Position numbers and translations under genes: made by a program. Positions 45,405 to 57,308 of a stretch of DNA of 64,000 bases are shown one piece after another (position 1 is the stretch's first letter; every line of letters begins with the position of its first letter). The notes beneath the pieces are model-generated. The model had not been told where the DNA came from and made no database searches. It worked only from the letters and a program-made list of their open reading frames with translations. Source of the stretch: Cystobasidiopsis lactophilus. Its lineage: Eukaryota > Basidiomycota > Agaricostilbomycetes > Agaricostilbales > Chionosphaeraceae. The stretch is from positions 2,356,001-2,420,000 of the forward strand of contig BCIO01000001.1 in NCBI GenBank assembly GCA_001599975.1, in the 5' to 3' direction.

Positions 45405-48162
45405 ATGGGCGTCCACGGCCTCACCAAATACGTTCAAGCGCAGCTGCGCAATGCTGTGGCTCTAAGAGTCAGGCAAGAAGCCGGTTCGCCGCCGCAGGTT
45501 TTCGTCGTCGATGCATGGGCGTTCATTTTTCACCTTTTCTTGCTAAGCGAAAGCTCGTCTACCTGGTGGAATGGCGGCTCCTACGTGGCTTTCGAAGCTC
45601 TGGTCAAAGACGTTGTCGAGCACTGGCTGTGAGTGGACCTCCAAGCTCTCTCAAAATTCACCCCATCTGACCGTTGGGCAAAAGCTCCCTTAACATCTGG
45701 CCCATCTTCGTTCGTTGGCTTTCCTTTGCATTCCTTAAATAGGCATGAAGGTGACAAGAACGGCGTTGCACCAGATCTTTGACGGGCCGCCGCCGTCTCT
45801 CAAGCAGGCCAAAGTGCAGGAACGGTTGCAGGAGGCGTTGCTCAAGAACAGTGTTTTTATGCGAGGTTCACCTGCCCTGCGCTCGTCGCCCTCTTTCCAG
45901 CGCACGAATGCACTCCTACCCCCTTTGCTTTACCGGACGCTCATCTCGAGCCTTCGGGAGCTGGGGGCCAGCTTCAAGTCAAGCTCGAGCCAGAGCACCA
46001 ATGACGATCGCAGTGCTCCTCAAGTCCGGTTTGCACTAGGAGAGGCGGACAGCGAGGTGGCGGCTGTGGCGGAGGAACTGGGAGGATTCGCGCTCAGCGA
46101 GGACTCGGACTACTTCATCCTCTGCGGAAGGGGCCGGAGTGCGCGCTATGTTCCTTTGGACACCATTGCTTTCGTTATGGAGACCGATGCACCGCCACCC
46201 TCCACCGAAACTCCGCCGCCAGTAGAAGACGCAGACGACGGCTTCACGCCAGTGGTCTCGAAAAAGGGGAAGAAGGCCACACCGGCTGCATCAGGGTCTA
46301 CCGCCCACACTTCAATCAACAGCAACTCTCGCTCTTCGTCTCTGCCTCGCATGAAGACCGGCGAACGCTTGGTGGCGCTCGACTTCGAAGCCTACTCGTC
46401 GACGGCACTAGCGCTCTCTCTAGGCATCCCTCCGTCGCTTCTGCCATTGCTGGCCGCTTTGATAGGCAACGATTACTCCGACTACTCGCACCAATTCTTT
46501 GGGCGGACAGCCCCATCGTCCGAGCGCATCTCCCAAGTTGCTTCGGTTCTTCGGCTGGAGTGGAAGGGCTACTTGAACCGCAAACAGCTCTCCTCTCAAC
46601 CTCCTTCTGGGTACTCTACTCCAACCGTTAAGTCGCCACTTCGAGGCAGCACCAGCAATCGGCCAGCGACATCCTACGCTGCTTCGGAAACGTCGACCGT
46701 GCCACCCAATTCCAAGCAGGCCGACCCAGTCCGGCAGCTGGTGGTGTCCAGCATCAAGCGACTAATGGCACAGGCTGAGGCGTCGGGCGTGAGCCAATAT
46801 CAGGGAGTTTCGCCGGAAGCTATGGCGGAGAGCGTGATCGACAGCGTCCTTTCGTACTCCAAAGGTGGCGGAGGCGCGAACAAGAGCGAAGATGAGGCGT
46901 GCCTAGCGCTTTTAATGGGGCAGGGCGGCAGCGAAGGTCTTCCTGCTGGCCAACAGCTGGATCTACTCCAGGCTGCCTCCCTCCAGACTCGGCGTCAGGC
47001 TTTGCGTCTATACTTGACGGCCTACCAGAATGGCCAGCTTTCCACTTCACTAATCCTTGCCTTGGCCTACCGCCGCTTCTTCCCTTTTGTCTACTTGGAA
47101 GATGCCAACATGCGGTCGATCCAGCTCACCCACTGCCAGCCCTTGCGCCGGTTCACCTACTCCATCTTGTTCAGCGCTTATGGTCTGACATGGGCTCGGA
47201 CAAGGGCCGATGTTGAGGCGGAGGAAGAAGAGGCTCGGTTGGAAGCGGAGCGGCAGAAAGAAGAGGAGGACTACCTCGATGAAGTCATCTCCGTCGCTAC
47301 CTTGTCGTCCGACCCAGACTCGGAGGAAGAAGACGAAAAAGCCGGAGCCAGGCTGAGCGGGAGCGTGGAGTGGCCCGCGCCCGAGCTCAAGGTGCACAAG
47401 CCCGACCCGTTCGTCTACGAAGAGGTCCGGCGCGGCGATCGACTTTCTGCCGAGCCGGTCGAGATCCAGCCTCTGCTCTCCCTCCTGGCATCTAACGACA
47501 CGTGCCCTTTGGAGCTCCGAGAAAAGGTGGCTCGCAACAAGGAAGATCCGGTCGTCCTGCTCCCTGTGGCGACTAGACAAGAGCTGTTCTACACCATCCT
47601 CTCCTCTTCAACCCCGGCTGTCCAGGCACTTCCTGAAGGTCTCAGATTGCTGGCGGCGGTACTGCGACATTGCATTCTGTCTGCAGCCTCCGCTTCGCCC
47701 GACTCTCGTTCTACCAACTGGATCCGCCAGCCTGACCTGTCATCTTTCTGTGCCACCGCCATCTTACTCATTTCTTCCCCAGAGAAGGTAGTGGACGCAG
47801 ACCAGCCGACGGGAAGGGAGCCACCTGACAACCGGGCCATCCACCTGGCCACCATGCTGCTCTCGACCTTGGAATCTGCAGCTCAGCTATCAGAAGCGCT
47901 CCTCCTTCCTTTTTTCCCGCTGAGCAAGCTTTACGACGGCCCAACTTTCCACCGCCTACTCGGGTCCGCCAGTACCAGCGAAGCCATTGCCGACCTAGCC
48001 TTTCCAGACCCCAACAGCGGGCAAAGGGAGGCGTACGATCAGCTCTTGGGTGCTGTCTTGGAGGGCGTAGAAGAGTGGGTGTTTGTGGGTGCCACGAAAG
48101 CGGAGAGGAAGGAGCGCAAGAAGAAGGCGAAAGCAGAGGCCAGGCTCGCGGCCGCTTCCTGA
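45405..48162 (+). CDS. Asteroid-type XPG/FEN nuclease-like protein
   Basis: Member of the XPG/Rad2 superfamily resembling Asteroid (ASTE1). The N-region reads MGVHGLTKYVQAQLRNAVAL and VFVVDAWAFIFHLFLL. Two introns (first acceptor near 45696, second acceptor near 45774) join EHWL to SLNIWPIF and then to IFDGPPPSLKQAKVQERLQE, the fold's expected FDG-P block. The I-region has VRFALGEADSEVAAVAEELG and GFALSEDSDYFILC, so the acidic residues expected for metal binding are present, followed by YVPLDTIAF. A long Pro/Ser-rich insertion precedes RLVALDFEAYSSTALALSLG and LLPLLAALIGNDYSD. The remaining ~500 residues are helical with an acidic Glu-rich patch and a Lys/Ala-rich end (KAERKERKKKAKAEARLAAA). 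Nuclease activity in this subfamily is not assured. Confidence 0.85.
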
Positions 48163-48335
48163 GCCTGCTCGTGCTCATTGTACGATCCTAACCCTATCTA
48201 AGAGCTAGAGCAATGTATTCTAGAGGGGCAACGAGATGAAGAGCCACAAGTGTTGACATTTGCCACCTGCGAGGGAGAACGGCGTCGCACACGAGCGTCT
48301 TGGAGCCGGACGAGCGAGCGGCGAGAGTGCCCAAG

Positions 48336-50166
48336 ATGGAGTACCCGTCGAGCACCAAGTATGCGCACCGGTCCTACACCGACTACGTCCTCCTGTCGCC
48401 CGGGCCGTCGACCCAAGGCTGGTCTCACCATTTGATGCGCTTCCAGCCTGCCACTGCTGCCGTCGACCCCCGCGACTGGCCCAAGCCGCTGACGCTGAAC
48501 CGCAAGGACGAGCACCTGCTGCGCAAGGAGGAGGCCGAGGCGTCCGGGCTGGTGGAGGAAGCCAAGCCGGAGGACGACGACGAGGCGAACAAGGAGGACA
48601 AGAGGGACGACAGCTTGATTGCGCCCGGCTCGATACGCGAGTCCAACTGGCAAAAGGGCAAGCCATTCGGCAAAGCGAGCAAGACGACGCGCGTGTTCCA
48701 GACGGACGAGAGCGCCGCCTCGCTGCGCCTGAATCGCCAGGAGAGGCGGCCTTTCCTGCTCAAGGACGCCGAGGGCAAGCAGCGCTGGATGGGCCGCTTC
48801 GAGGGCGGCCAGACCGAGCTCACGAACACGTCCAACTACGCCCTGTTCTTGATCGACGACAACGAGAAGGACAAGGCGGCCATGAAGGTCCTCAAGGCCG
48901 ACCGCTTCTATCGCTTCTCCCGCCGCCCGCTCAACGCTTTTAAAGACGCAGACGACGTCGAGTCAGAGGTTTGTCGTCTACCTCTCCATTCACATTCCAA
49001 AGTGTCTAGACAAAAAGACGGTCAAACAGTTCAATCAAAGGGCGAAAGCAAAGTATCAAGATCGCTGGTCCAAGCGGGCCACCTCCTCGGGCGCCGCCAA
49101 ATCCGAAGTCAAGGCAGAAGCCCTAGATGCCCCACGCACTTTCACGGCCATCCACGGCGAGCGGCCGCGGCCCACCGCCTCCGGTTCAGGTGCGGCAGCA
49201 GCAGCGGCGCGGGCGCGGAAATCGAAAGCGCAGCAGTCGGACGACGAGTTCGATTTTGACGAGGAGTTTCAAGACGATGAAGAAGGCGCGGGTGGCTACA
49301 TGGACGACAACGCGCAGATGGACGCCGATGAGGCCAAGGAGCTAGAGGAGAAGATCAAGCGGGAGATGAAGGGCGGCCACTTGGCGGGCGCAAGCGCGAA
49401 AACGGGATATGACGATGCGGGGTTGTTCAGCGAGGACGAGGAGGAAGAGCCGGAGCTGACGAAAGAGGGACGGGCCGCCATCAAGCTGTTGAAGAAGTAC
49501 GAAAAGAGGACAGAGTATGACAGGTCTGACCAGTCTTCGGTTCGTTTCTGTTGCCCTTTCATCAGTTTCATAATGCTGACGATTTGTCGACTCTGACGAA
49601 CAGGACGAGTCGGAGGAAGAGGAAGAGCCCAAGCCTTCAAACTCCCGCCGCGCATCCGGGTCAGGAAGCATCAATCGCCACTCTCGCCCTCCGTCCATCT
49701 CCACCTCCCGTGCTGCTTCTCCCTCGGCTGGCGGTTCCGCCTTGGTCGCCCGCCGAGCCACTTCCCCGGGCCTCCAACAGCGCTCTCGGGCCAACTCACC
49801 CTCGCTCAAGCGCAAAGAGCGCGAATCGCCCGACGCTGGCGGAGAGTCGGACACCGGCAAGAAGGCAAGGGTGGAAGACGCCGAGACGGCCAAGCGCATC
49901 CTCACCCAAGAGGTCATCGTCAACTTTGTCAAAGGCGTTAACACCCCTCAGGAAGCTACCGCCAAGAACGTGGGTTATTTTACTGCCCCTCAGTCCATTT
50001 GATGTTGACTTCTAAGTCTCGCGCGTGCCCACAGCTGTTACGCTTCATCAAAAGCAAACTGGGCGTCAACCCTCGCTCGCCCGGTGTCTCGGAGCTGCTC
50101 CAAAGCTTGATCCGTGCCACTTGCACCTTGGAGAGCGGCGTGTTGGTCCTCAAGCCCGGCTTTTAA
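48336..50166 (+). CDS. TFG1: Transcription initiation factor IIF alpha subunit (Tfg1/RAP74)
   Basis: Large subunit of TFIIF, which accompanies RNA polymerase II during initiation and early elongation. Visible parts: the N-terminal dimerisation region with SYTDYVLLSPGPSTQGWSHH and LMRFQPA; FLLKDAEGKQRWMGRFEGGQ, YALFLIDDNEKDKAAMKVLK and ADRFYRFSRRPL; a charged, disordered middle with DDEFDFDEEFQDDEEGAGGY and GLFSEDEEEEPELTKEGRAA; and a C-terminal winged helix that starts TAKRILTQEVIVNFVKGVNT and ends LLRFIKSKLGVNPRSPGVSE, then RATCTLESGVLVLKPGF. Introns near 48970, 49525 and 49970. The start chosen is the first ATG in frame before the conserved block (MEYPSSTKYAHRS). An upstream ATG at 48236 could start a short leading exon. 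Confidence 0.92.
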
Positions 50167-50451
50167 TATGAGACATAGACACCATGTAGACTGCAAGGCC
50201 CTATGAACTGCCTAGAGGCACTTTTACTTGCTTGCGCTGTCTGGAGAAGGCGGCGGCCGCGTCATGACATGCTGCAAATATCGAGTCTGAGCATACAACA
50301 AGGTTGCTGTCAAAGCAAAGAGCGCGGAGAAGCGTTCTAGATGCAAGCACCTGCTCGTTCCCTCCGTCTTTTGCCTTGCCATAAATGAGCCTTCGACATA
50401 CATGGGGTATGTCCTACAATCCATCTTGAACGTTTTGTCTTGCTACAAGCT

Positions 50452-52567
50452 TCAAGCGCTGAAGAGCAAAGCCGCCGCCATTTCCTGTGCCAACACATCC
50501 TTCAAATTGAGCTTTGAAAGCGCAAAGAATGGAGGACGTGAGCTCACCGCATTCCCTCCAGTGGCATCGAGCAGCTTGACAGCTTCCTCCCTTCCAACGC
50601 CGAGCGCCACCAGGCTTTGGATCTTGCCCTCGTCGTGCCCGCCACTCGGTGCTGGCGATGCCGCGGACGCAGGTGGGCCAGAAGCTGGGGCAGAGGCGAG
50701 GGTGTTGCCCTGCCCGCCAAAAGCTTGGAAGCCGGAGCCAGACGGCTGGGGTGGACGGGCTGCGTTGGCAGCTGCGGCTGCTCCGAGTGCGGCGGCGGAG
50801 TTGGGCGCATCGGTTGGGACTTGTACATTGCCGTGTCTGTTGAACGTTTCACACAGAAGTGTCAATAGAAGTATATTAACAGAGGTAGAGGCAACTCAAC
50901 TCGTCCGCCTCCATGCCTTCCTCGAACCTCGCGCTGGCCGGCAGCTCGTGCTCGGCCAAGAAGCGCACCTTCCGGTCTTGGATCTCGAGCACGTTGTCCT
51001 TGAGGTTGATGATGGCCTGGTGGCGCTTGAGCATGTCCAGTCCAAAGAGCAAGTCGACCCCTCGTCCCTGTGCCAATCTTCGACCCTATCTCCTTGAGAT
51101 ATGGATGAAAGACGAGCGCACCTCCATGATGGTGAAGCTGCATTGCAGGTACAAGTCGTCGCCGAGCTTGATGGAGGCGGAGTGGACGCGGCCGAGGATC
51201 TTGGCGGTGCCGACGCCGACGGCGGTGCCAGCGAACCGGCGGTCGACGAGACGCATTAAGCTGTCAGTACGGTATTCGTTCAGTTGTACGATCAAGTAGA
51301 GGAGAGAGAGGCTACGGACCCGCAAGACTCGGCGCAGGACGGGCTCACTGTTGATCCAACTGTCAAGGGGATGGTCTACAAAGGGGAAAGGCGAGGGTCA
51401 GACTCACTGATAGTAGCTTGCGCTCCAGAATCGACGAACTGTAGGTATTGGCCACCACCTAAGAATCTGCTGGAGAGCTTTTTGAGTGCGAGCACCACTA
51501 CCTACCGCTTTGATCGGGAACTTGTTGACTTCGGCCTGGACGTAGAGCATGTGCACCCGCCCAAAAGACTCGGGAGAGTACTCCTGTTTGTCCCCGAGAA
51601 AGAAGTCCAAGTCAGCAGAGAAAGGCAGACTGCGGTGGGCTCAGCGACGAACCATTGCGTGCTCCATGTTCTGTTCGAAGGAGCACGGTGACATTAGGAT
51701 GAAACAACTAATGAAGGTGCATCTCGACGAACCTCGAGGATGGCTTCTTGCTGGATGGCCTCTTCTATGCGCCGCTGAGCCTCCACATCAAAAGGGTCGG
51801 CGTTCCTGTTCGAGCCCGCGAGACTGAGACCCCAAGCAAACGGGATCAAAAGCTTTAAGGGAGACAACGAACAGCAAGGCGGCATTGCGCTGCTTCTCCT
51901 GGGCCGCGTTGTTCTGCAAGTTGGCGAGCTGGGGCAAGAGCTCCCTGAACCTCGCCGGGTTGCTCTCCGCTGCTTGCGCCATCTCCGGTAACACCTGTGA
52001 ATCCAACCATATGCTTAGCATTCACCATGCTAGAGTAGAGGTGGACAAGCGCACCTGTCGGAGCTGGTCGAGCAAAGGCCTGTTGGACAGCAATTGGAGC
52101 CGCATCGTTTCCGCCTCGCTCTCTGTTGGCTGGCCGGTCGGCGCGCCGGAGGAGGACTGGGGGGACGAGTTCCTGAGGAAGAGCATGTCGTCGCTGCCAA
52201 TGCCGAACGACTGTCCACAGCGCGGTGTCAACGCTTGCGTGTTTTGGGCGATCTGGCCTGTCAAGTCTGCGCTCACCTCCAGCGAAGCGTTGTCGCCTGT
52301 CAATGGCTTGTTTTGGAACAGCAGGGATTGATGCTGGGTCGGGATACCGGTCTGTGAGGGGCAGTGTGGAGTCAGCTTCAAGAGCTGAAAGGGGGAAGGA
52401 GCCAGACGCACTTCAGCTTCGAGCAACGCCTTGCAATCCGCCAAAGACATGTCCGCCGACACATCGAGCTGTTAAGCGACCTCAGCACCTACATTAGCAA
52501 GTAATCGGAGGGCAAAGCAACCAACGGGAAAAGTCTCGTCGGTCTCGGTGAGCACAAGCAGCCGCAT
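50452..52567 (-). CDS. DDI1: Ubiquitin-shuttle aspartic protease Ddi1
   Basis: Proteasome shuttle and dimeric aspartyl protease acting on heavily ubiquitinated substrates. N-terminal ubiquitin-like domain: [53 protein letters not shown]. Helical middle: [40 protein letters not shown] and [20 protein letters not shown]. The protease domain reads [60 protein letters not shown] and [20 protein letters not shown], with the catalytic D-S-G-A present. A Pro/Ala-rich linker leads to a C-terminal UBA domain: [40 protein letters not shown]. All three expected domains are intact. The start at 52567 directly opens the Ubl domain. About eight introns. Confidence 0.92.
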
Positions 52568-52813
52568 CTTTGTTTGGTTGGTCGCGCTCAAGATTGTATG
52601 CGCGCGTGCGTGGCGAGCGCTGACGAATGCTTTGGCGCTTACGACTTGCTGGTTTGCCTATTAGAACGAATGCAAGAGCGTGATCAAGTGCGAGGAAACC
52701 CATGTATATGTACAAGTGCCACTGGAATTTCGCCACCGGAGGACCGCCCAAGAAACCATTTTTGCCACCAGTCGTCAATCATGTGCAGAATGAGAAAGAA
52801 GCAAGGTGTGCAA

Positions 52814-54716
52814 TCAAGAAGCCGACCAGTGGAACTGGGCGCCGCCAGAGGCTTGGTGGAGCATCTGCACGCGCAGCTTGAGCTGCTTGTCGTACTGCCC
52901 TTGGCCGTGCAGGCCAATCATCTGGGCGGGCGAATTTTGGGCGATCATGAGTGTCGAGATGGGGTCGAACGAGTCCAAGGTGGACGTGTGGATGGACCCA
53001 AAGTAGAAGGCGAGCGAGATGAGGAAGAGCAGGACGAAGATGACGATCCAGCCGGAGGACGACTTGCGGGAGAGGCCGACGACGTTGGCGGGGGCTTGAT
53101 AGGTCAGAGATACAGAGTCGCTCTCCGGCAGACCTGTGGGAGCTGCGGTGAGAAGACCATCGCTGAAATTTGGACGAGTTCATACCATTCTTGGAAAGCG
53201 TCAGAGGGAGGCCGTTGAGCCACTTGGCCAGCAAGGCTTGGTGCAGGAGGCGGTCGCCTTGCTGGATCACATCGAGCGCCGACGTGTCGGCCGAGGCGGC
53301 AATCGTGAGGATGGCGTTGGAGATGAAAGGGATGATTCTATGACAAAGCAGTTCAGCCTTGATGCATTCGCAAAGGACCGAAGGAACCCCACGAGTAGCC
53401 AAAGTACGTGGTCCACACCGCGTTGAGGTAGGCGACGACTATATTCCCGGAGAGGTCTGTGGTGGTGTAGCCCGGCAGCATCTGGGCGAAGGAGGTGCTG
53501 TTGGTGAATTGGACCGTGCCTTTTGTCTGATGGAGAGTAGTGGTACACCCGACCGCCAAATCGAACTTCGTCGGCGTCCCTTGAGAATTGTCTGTGTTGA
53601 GCGAGAAATACCCAGTTTCGATCGTGTCGCTTGTGGGGACCGATAGGCTGAAAGCGAAGCCAGTACGAGTCCTCAGAGGGAGGAGGACCAGGAAGCTTTT
53701 GGCGTTGTTGTTGTCTGGACAAAGCCGGTCAGAAGAGCAGGCAAACGTTTTGGCATAAACGCACAAGGGAATGTATAGTAGACAAAGGCTACATCCGCTC
53801 CTGCGATAGAGGTGAAATTGGCGATTGTGATATCCAGGTTGGTGCACGCTGCGAGACGTCAGTAATGCGGAGGTGGACAACCCAGCGGTGGCGGCCTACA
53901 ATTGTTGGCCAATGCCCCATATCCCGGAGCGGTCAAGACAGATGCCGAGTGCGTCATCGAGTTGAAAGCTGAAGGGCGCGAGTCGCCGACTGTAAAGTTC
54001 TTCAGGTACAGCGCAGCTGGCGTCGTGTCATTGAACGGAACTTCGTATCCGTCCACTTGCGGTTTCACGCCCCCGGGCGCCTTGATCTGCATGGCCCAAA
54101 TCGTCGACTCCAGCATGGCATCGTGGTCGAACGATTGCGGAAACCACACGTTCGAGAGCGCGAGTTCGTCGGCTAGAAGCGTCGTAAAGTTGGAAGCGGA
54201 AACCGTGCTGGTGAACTCGGCGTTGCGGGTGGAGATGCCAAAAGAAGCGACACAGGCTGCCGAAGACAGGCCGCAGACGATACTGACGACGGCACCCAGG
54301 AGAAAGAAGCCCTTGACGCTCGAGCTCCATGCCAGGTCGGTCACCGCCCGCACCTTTGCCCATTGTCCCAGGCTGATGCCGTTCCGCTTTCCAAGAGGTG
54401 TCTCGATCAAGCAGCGCCCTTTCACATAGATGTTGTAGGCGACGAAGGCGCCCAGGGCGGTGCCGCCAGCAGAGACGGCAGAATTGATGTTGGACACTGA
54501 CAAATAGCGGACTTCTATCGGGGCAACGACTTGATTTGAGTGCCAGAGAATGGCAGCTGCTGCCAGGATGGATCCCGTCAAGATCGAACAGGCCAAGAAC
54601 AGAGGCAAGTTGTTCAATCGCTTGCCGGGAACCAGCTCCTCGTCGCTGTCTTCCGCTTTGAAGGACGAGTACCTCGTCTGGGTGGGCATCCAGTCTGCAT
54701 AGGACTCGATGGCCAT
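52814..54716 (-). CDS. Polytopic membrane protein of unknown function
   Basis: No family recognised. The N-terminal ~35 residues are cytosolic-like (MAIESYADWMPTQTRYSSFK). Three membrane segments follow: LPLFLACSILTGSILAAAAI, SAVSAGGTALGAFVAYNIYV and GFFLLGAVVSIVCGLSSAAC. Then comes a large region of about 300 residues with many N-glycosylation sequons (NFT, NDTT, NFTV, NSTS) and four or more introns, including LVLPLRTRTGFAFSLSVPTS and LPGYTTTDLSGNIVVAYLNA. A final membrane segment GWIVIFVLLFLISLAFYFGS leads to a tail ending GGAQFHWSAS. The layout suggests a plasma- or vacuolar-membrane protein with one large lumenal or extracellular domain. Similar architectures are common among uncharacterised fungal proteins. 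Confidence 0.75.
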
Positions 54717-55337
54717 TTTGTAAAGTGGCTATCAAGAGAGAAAGAGACGACGCAGAAGAGAGAACCCAAGGCACCATTGATCGGCGGGCGGAAGGCTAAA
54801 AATGTCGCAGATCGCTCTGCCTCCCAGGTGCCGGGAACAACGGCCTGTACATCGAAAGGCTTGGCTGGTGGGGTTTATCGCCAGGTATGGCCACTTCCCG
54901 CGTGGCAGCTGATCGAGGTGAACGACCCGCTTCAAATTAAAAAGGAGCTTCGCCGACGACTCTCGCAACGAACTTGGACGCGTAGGACAGACACGCGGCC
55001 GAGTTGCCTTTCATATGTAGGCGTATCATCCGAAAGTCGCACCAGAGAGCCAAAGAGCAACACTTGACGAGAAATGAACACCGAGACCGGAAATCATGCG
55101 CATGAGTTGACAACTCCGGGTGGCCATCCTGCGAATCTGAGAGCATATAGCGGTTCCAGCGCTTCTCTGCGACCCTATCGAGAGGCAATAAATGGATCCA
55201 GAAAAAGCATCGGAAAGAGCAGCGGGTGGCAAAACGGACGAAGAACGCGAATCGCGCTGCGAGGTTGGGGCCGTGCCAAAACTGAAAACTGCGGCCAGTG
55301 GCTCTACAAACAGGTCGTTCTGGTCGGCAAGAGCAGC
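54717..55337. other. Upstream region of the membrane protein gene
   Basis: About 620 bp between the membrane protein start and the tRNA terminator. No coding exon could be supported. It should contain the promoter of the minus-strand membrane protein. Confidence 0.35.
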
Positions 55338-55344
55338 AAAAAAA
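55338..55344 (-). terminator. RNA polymerase III terminator of tRNA-Met
   Basis: Seven consecutive T residues on the minus strand directly follow the tRNA discriminator base, the standard Pol III stop signal. Confidence 0.85.
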
Positions 55345-55426
55345 TGCCCTCGCCGAGAGTCGAACTCGGGTTTCAAGATGTCCTGGAATATGAGACTTGC
55401 ACACTAACCAACTATGTTACAAAGGC
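55345..55426 (-). tRNA. trnM-CAU: Elongator tRNA-Met (CAU) with a 9-nt intron
   Basis: 82 nt on the minus strand; 73 nt after intron removal. Acceptor stem GCCTTTG pairs with CGAGGGC (including G-T wobbles) and the discriminator base is A. The D arm contains AGTTGGTTAG. The anticodon stem is CAAGT/TCTTG with the T-T pair at its loop end that also occurs in yeast elongator tRNA-Met. The loop reads CTCATA-A, interrupted after the base 3' of the anticodon by TTCCAGGAC, the normal position for nuclear tRNA introns. The T arm is CCGAG-TTCGACT-CTCGG. Box B (GTTCGACTC) is intact. The T stem and acceptor do not resemble initiator tRNA-Met. No CCA is encoded. Confidence 0.92.
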
Positions 55427-55890
55427 ATCGAAGACCGGTGTTTTGCCGGTGTCACTGTGGAAACCTTGGTAAAATGGAAAAGAAAAATTTTTCAATGTAA
55501 AGGGTAAACGGCACCCGACTTCATACAGCCTCTTGCTTGCAACGAGCGCGTTGATCAAATACAAAAAAAAAAAATTCCGGCACTTGTGGTGCCATTTTGC
55601 TTCATCAGAGTATACAGAAGCAACAATTAGACTAGCAGATGTGCAAAATCCTGAGGTTGATCAGGATCAAGCGGTTATCTTGTCCGTCGAAAAAGTTTTC
55701 ACCATTAGATCCGACGACCAGGATGACCTCAACGGCGACATCAGTTGGTGCGAAGGGGGCAAGGCACGCTCCGAGTAGGGCATTCGTAAAGCAGTGACAC
55801 AGGTCAAGTTGAAGCCAGGCGAGGTGGCATACCAATTCCACGACAAAACTGTTTTCGGCGGCGAGCAGTCCTTGGAGGTTGGCGCCACCT

Positions 55891-57166
55891 TCACACGAAG
55901 AAGTCGAGCACTTCTTCCACAATAGCGCCTAGTCAATTGAAGTAAGTTGGCGACCAAAAATGAATGTAAAAGCGCCTCACTCGGATTGTTATCTGGAATG
56001 TAATGTGTCGCCTCGACAGCTCGGCCACCTTCGAAGCGCAAGCACACTTCTTTCCAGGCGTTGACCGGGTCGAACGCCTTGCCGATGATGCCCTGGCTGC
56101 CCCACAGGATCCGCAAGGGCTGCGAGATCTTGTGACCCCGCTGCAGGTCGGCCTCGTCGAGCGTCAAGTCGATGCCTCCTGGGGCAGAACACCGATAGTC
56201 TGCACAGGTCGACGTTGGCCAGCCGTCCGTGTTGGCTCCAGCTACATAGCGGTCGAACGCGACCGGGTCTATTTCGCCTCCGCTCTTCAGATAGATCTCC
56301 ATCCATTTAGTGGGAGGTGATCCTGCGATCAATGTTTCGGGCATTGGCGATGGTTGAATGAATGCAAACCAATCTGCAATCAGGACGGCAGGGTGAGAAT
56401 CGGTAGGTCTGACGTTGGCAGGCACTCACGCCAATACGGCCTGGCGAAAGCCAGAGTCACGTTCTTGTACATATGCAGGGTAGGAGCAATGTCCAAAAGG
56501 ATGATCTTGATGACGCTGTCAGGGTGGTCCAGCGCCAATCGGTGAGCGACTCTTGCTCCTCGGTCATGCGCCAGTCTGCAGCTCTCGCCTGTTAGCTCTG
56601 CCATTGCAGCAGTGGAGGAGGCACTTACACATAGAACTTGTTGAAACCCAGCTTGGACCTTTGGAGGGCAACGTTGTCAGAAGGTTGCCAGGCTTTGCAC
56701 GAAGAGGATGCTTACATTACACGAACTTGGTCGTTTGCCATCTCCCGTTTGGAGTACGCCTCATCTCCTTGACCTCCAGGCGGTTTTGATGAGGCGCCAT
56801 ACCTGATATACAACGTCAGAGCCGCCTGCTGGATCTCCGAAAGCATTGCAACGCAGCTCACCCGCGCAAGTCCGTAGCAACGACAGAGAAGTGGCTCAGC
56901 AGCTTAGGTGCGACCAGGTGATACAGATGATGCGTCTGCGGATAGCCATGGAGGCAAAGGAGTGCGGGTTTTGATTCCGGATGGCGAGCCACAACGCCGT
57001 GAATCGAGACGTCAACTTTGAGGAAGTCGGAGGGCACGGCCAGGTCAAAGCTCTCAAACGGGGCCTCTTCCAGGCTGAGCTTCGTGGTCATTCTTGCAGC
57101 AACAGGACTGGGCATCAGAGAAAAGTACAAGCGGCTGAACGAGCTCGAGAGTTGGTCACCCCGCAT
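55891..57166 (-). CDS. Epoxide hydrolase / haloacetate dehalogenase-like alpha/beta hydrolase
   Basis: Alpha/beta-hydrolase with an aspartate nucleophile; it hydrolyses an epoxide or carbon-halogen bond, substrate unknown. Blocks: KVDVSIHGVVARHPESKPAL, LCLHGYPQTHHLYHLVAPKL with the oxyanion HGYP motif, VVATDLRGYGASSKPPGGQG, the nucleophile elbow HDRGARVAHRLALDHPDSVI (D is the nucleophile), IILLDIAPTLHMYKNVTLAF, DWFAFIQPSPMPETLI, PLRILWGSQGIIGKAFDPVN, THYIPDNNPS with the catalytic His, and a last small exon AIVEEVLDFFV ending at 55891. At least six introns. The start could be 57166 (MRGDQLSSSF) or an internal ATG such as 57118 (MPSPVAARMTT); the N-terminus is the least certain part. It lies 140 bp downstream of the PhoD-like gene on the same strand. 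Confidence 0.85.
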
Positions 57167-57308
57167 GACTTGAGCGAAACCAACCCGCCCGATCGCGCCA
57201 CTGGTCAGCAGCTCAAGGACTCCTCGAACGCTTCCAAACGCTCAGAGGATTGAACGAGCGCAGTCATTGATTAGATTACAGGAAACGAGAGCCATTGTGA
57301 GTGTCCAT

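Noticed and set aside
51000-51450. Aspartic protease motif (DSGA) as a trace of a mobile element
   Set aside because: It is flanked in the same gene by ubiquitin-like and UBA domains, which identifies the host gene DDI1.
55561-55574. Poly-A tract as a retroposon tail
   Set aside because: Only a run of about 14 A; no target-site duplication, no upstream element body, and it lies in the 3' flank of the epoxide hydrolase-like gene.
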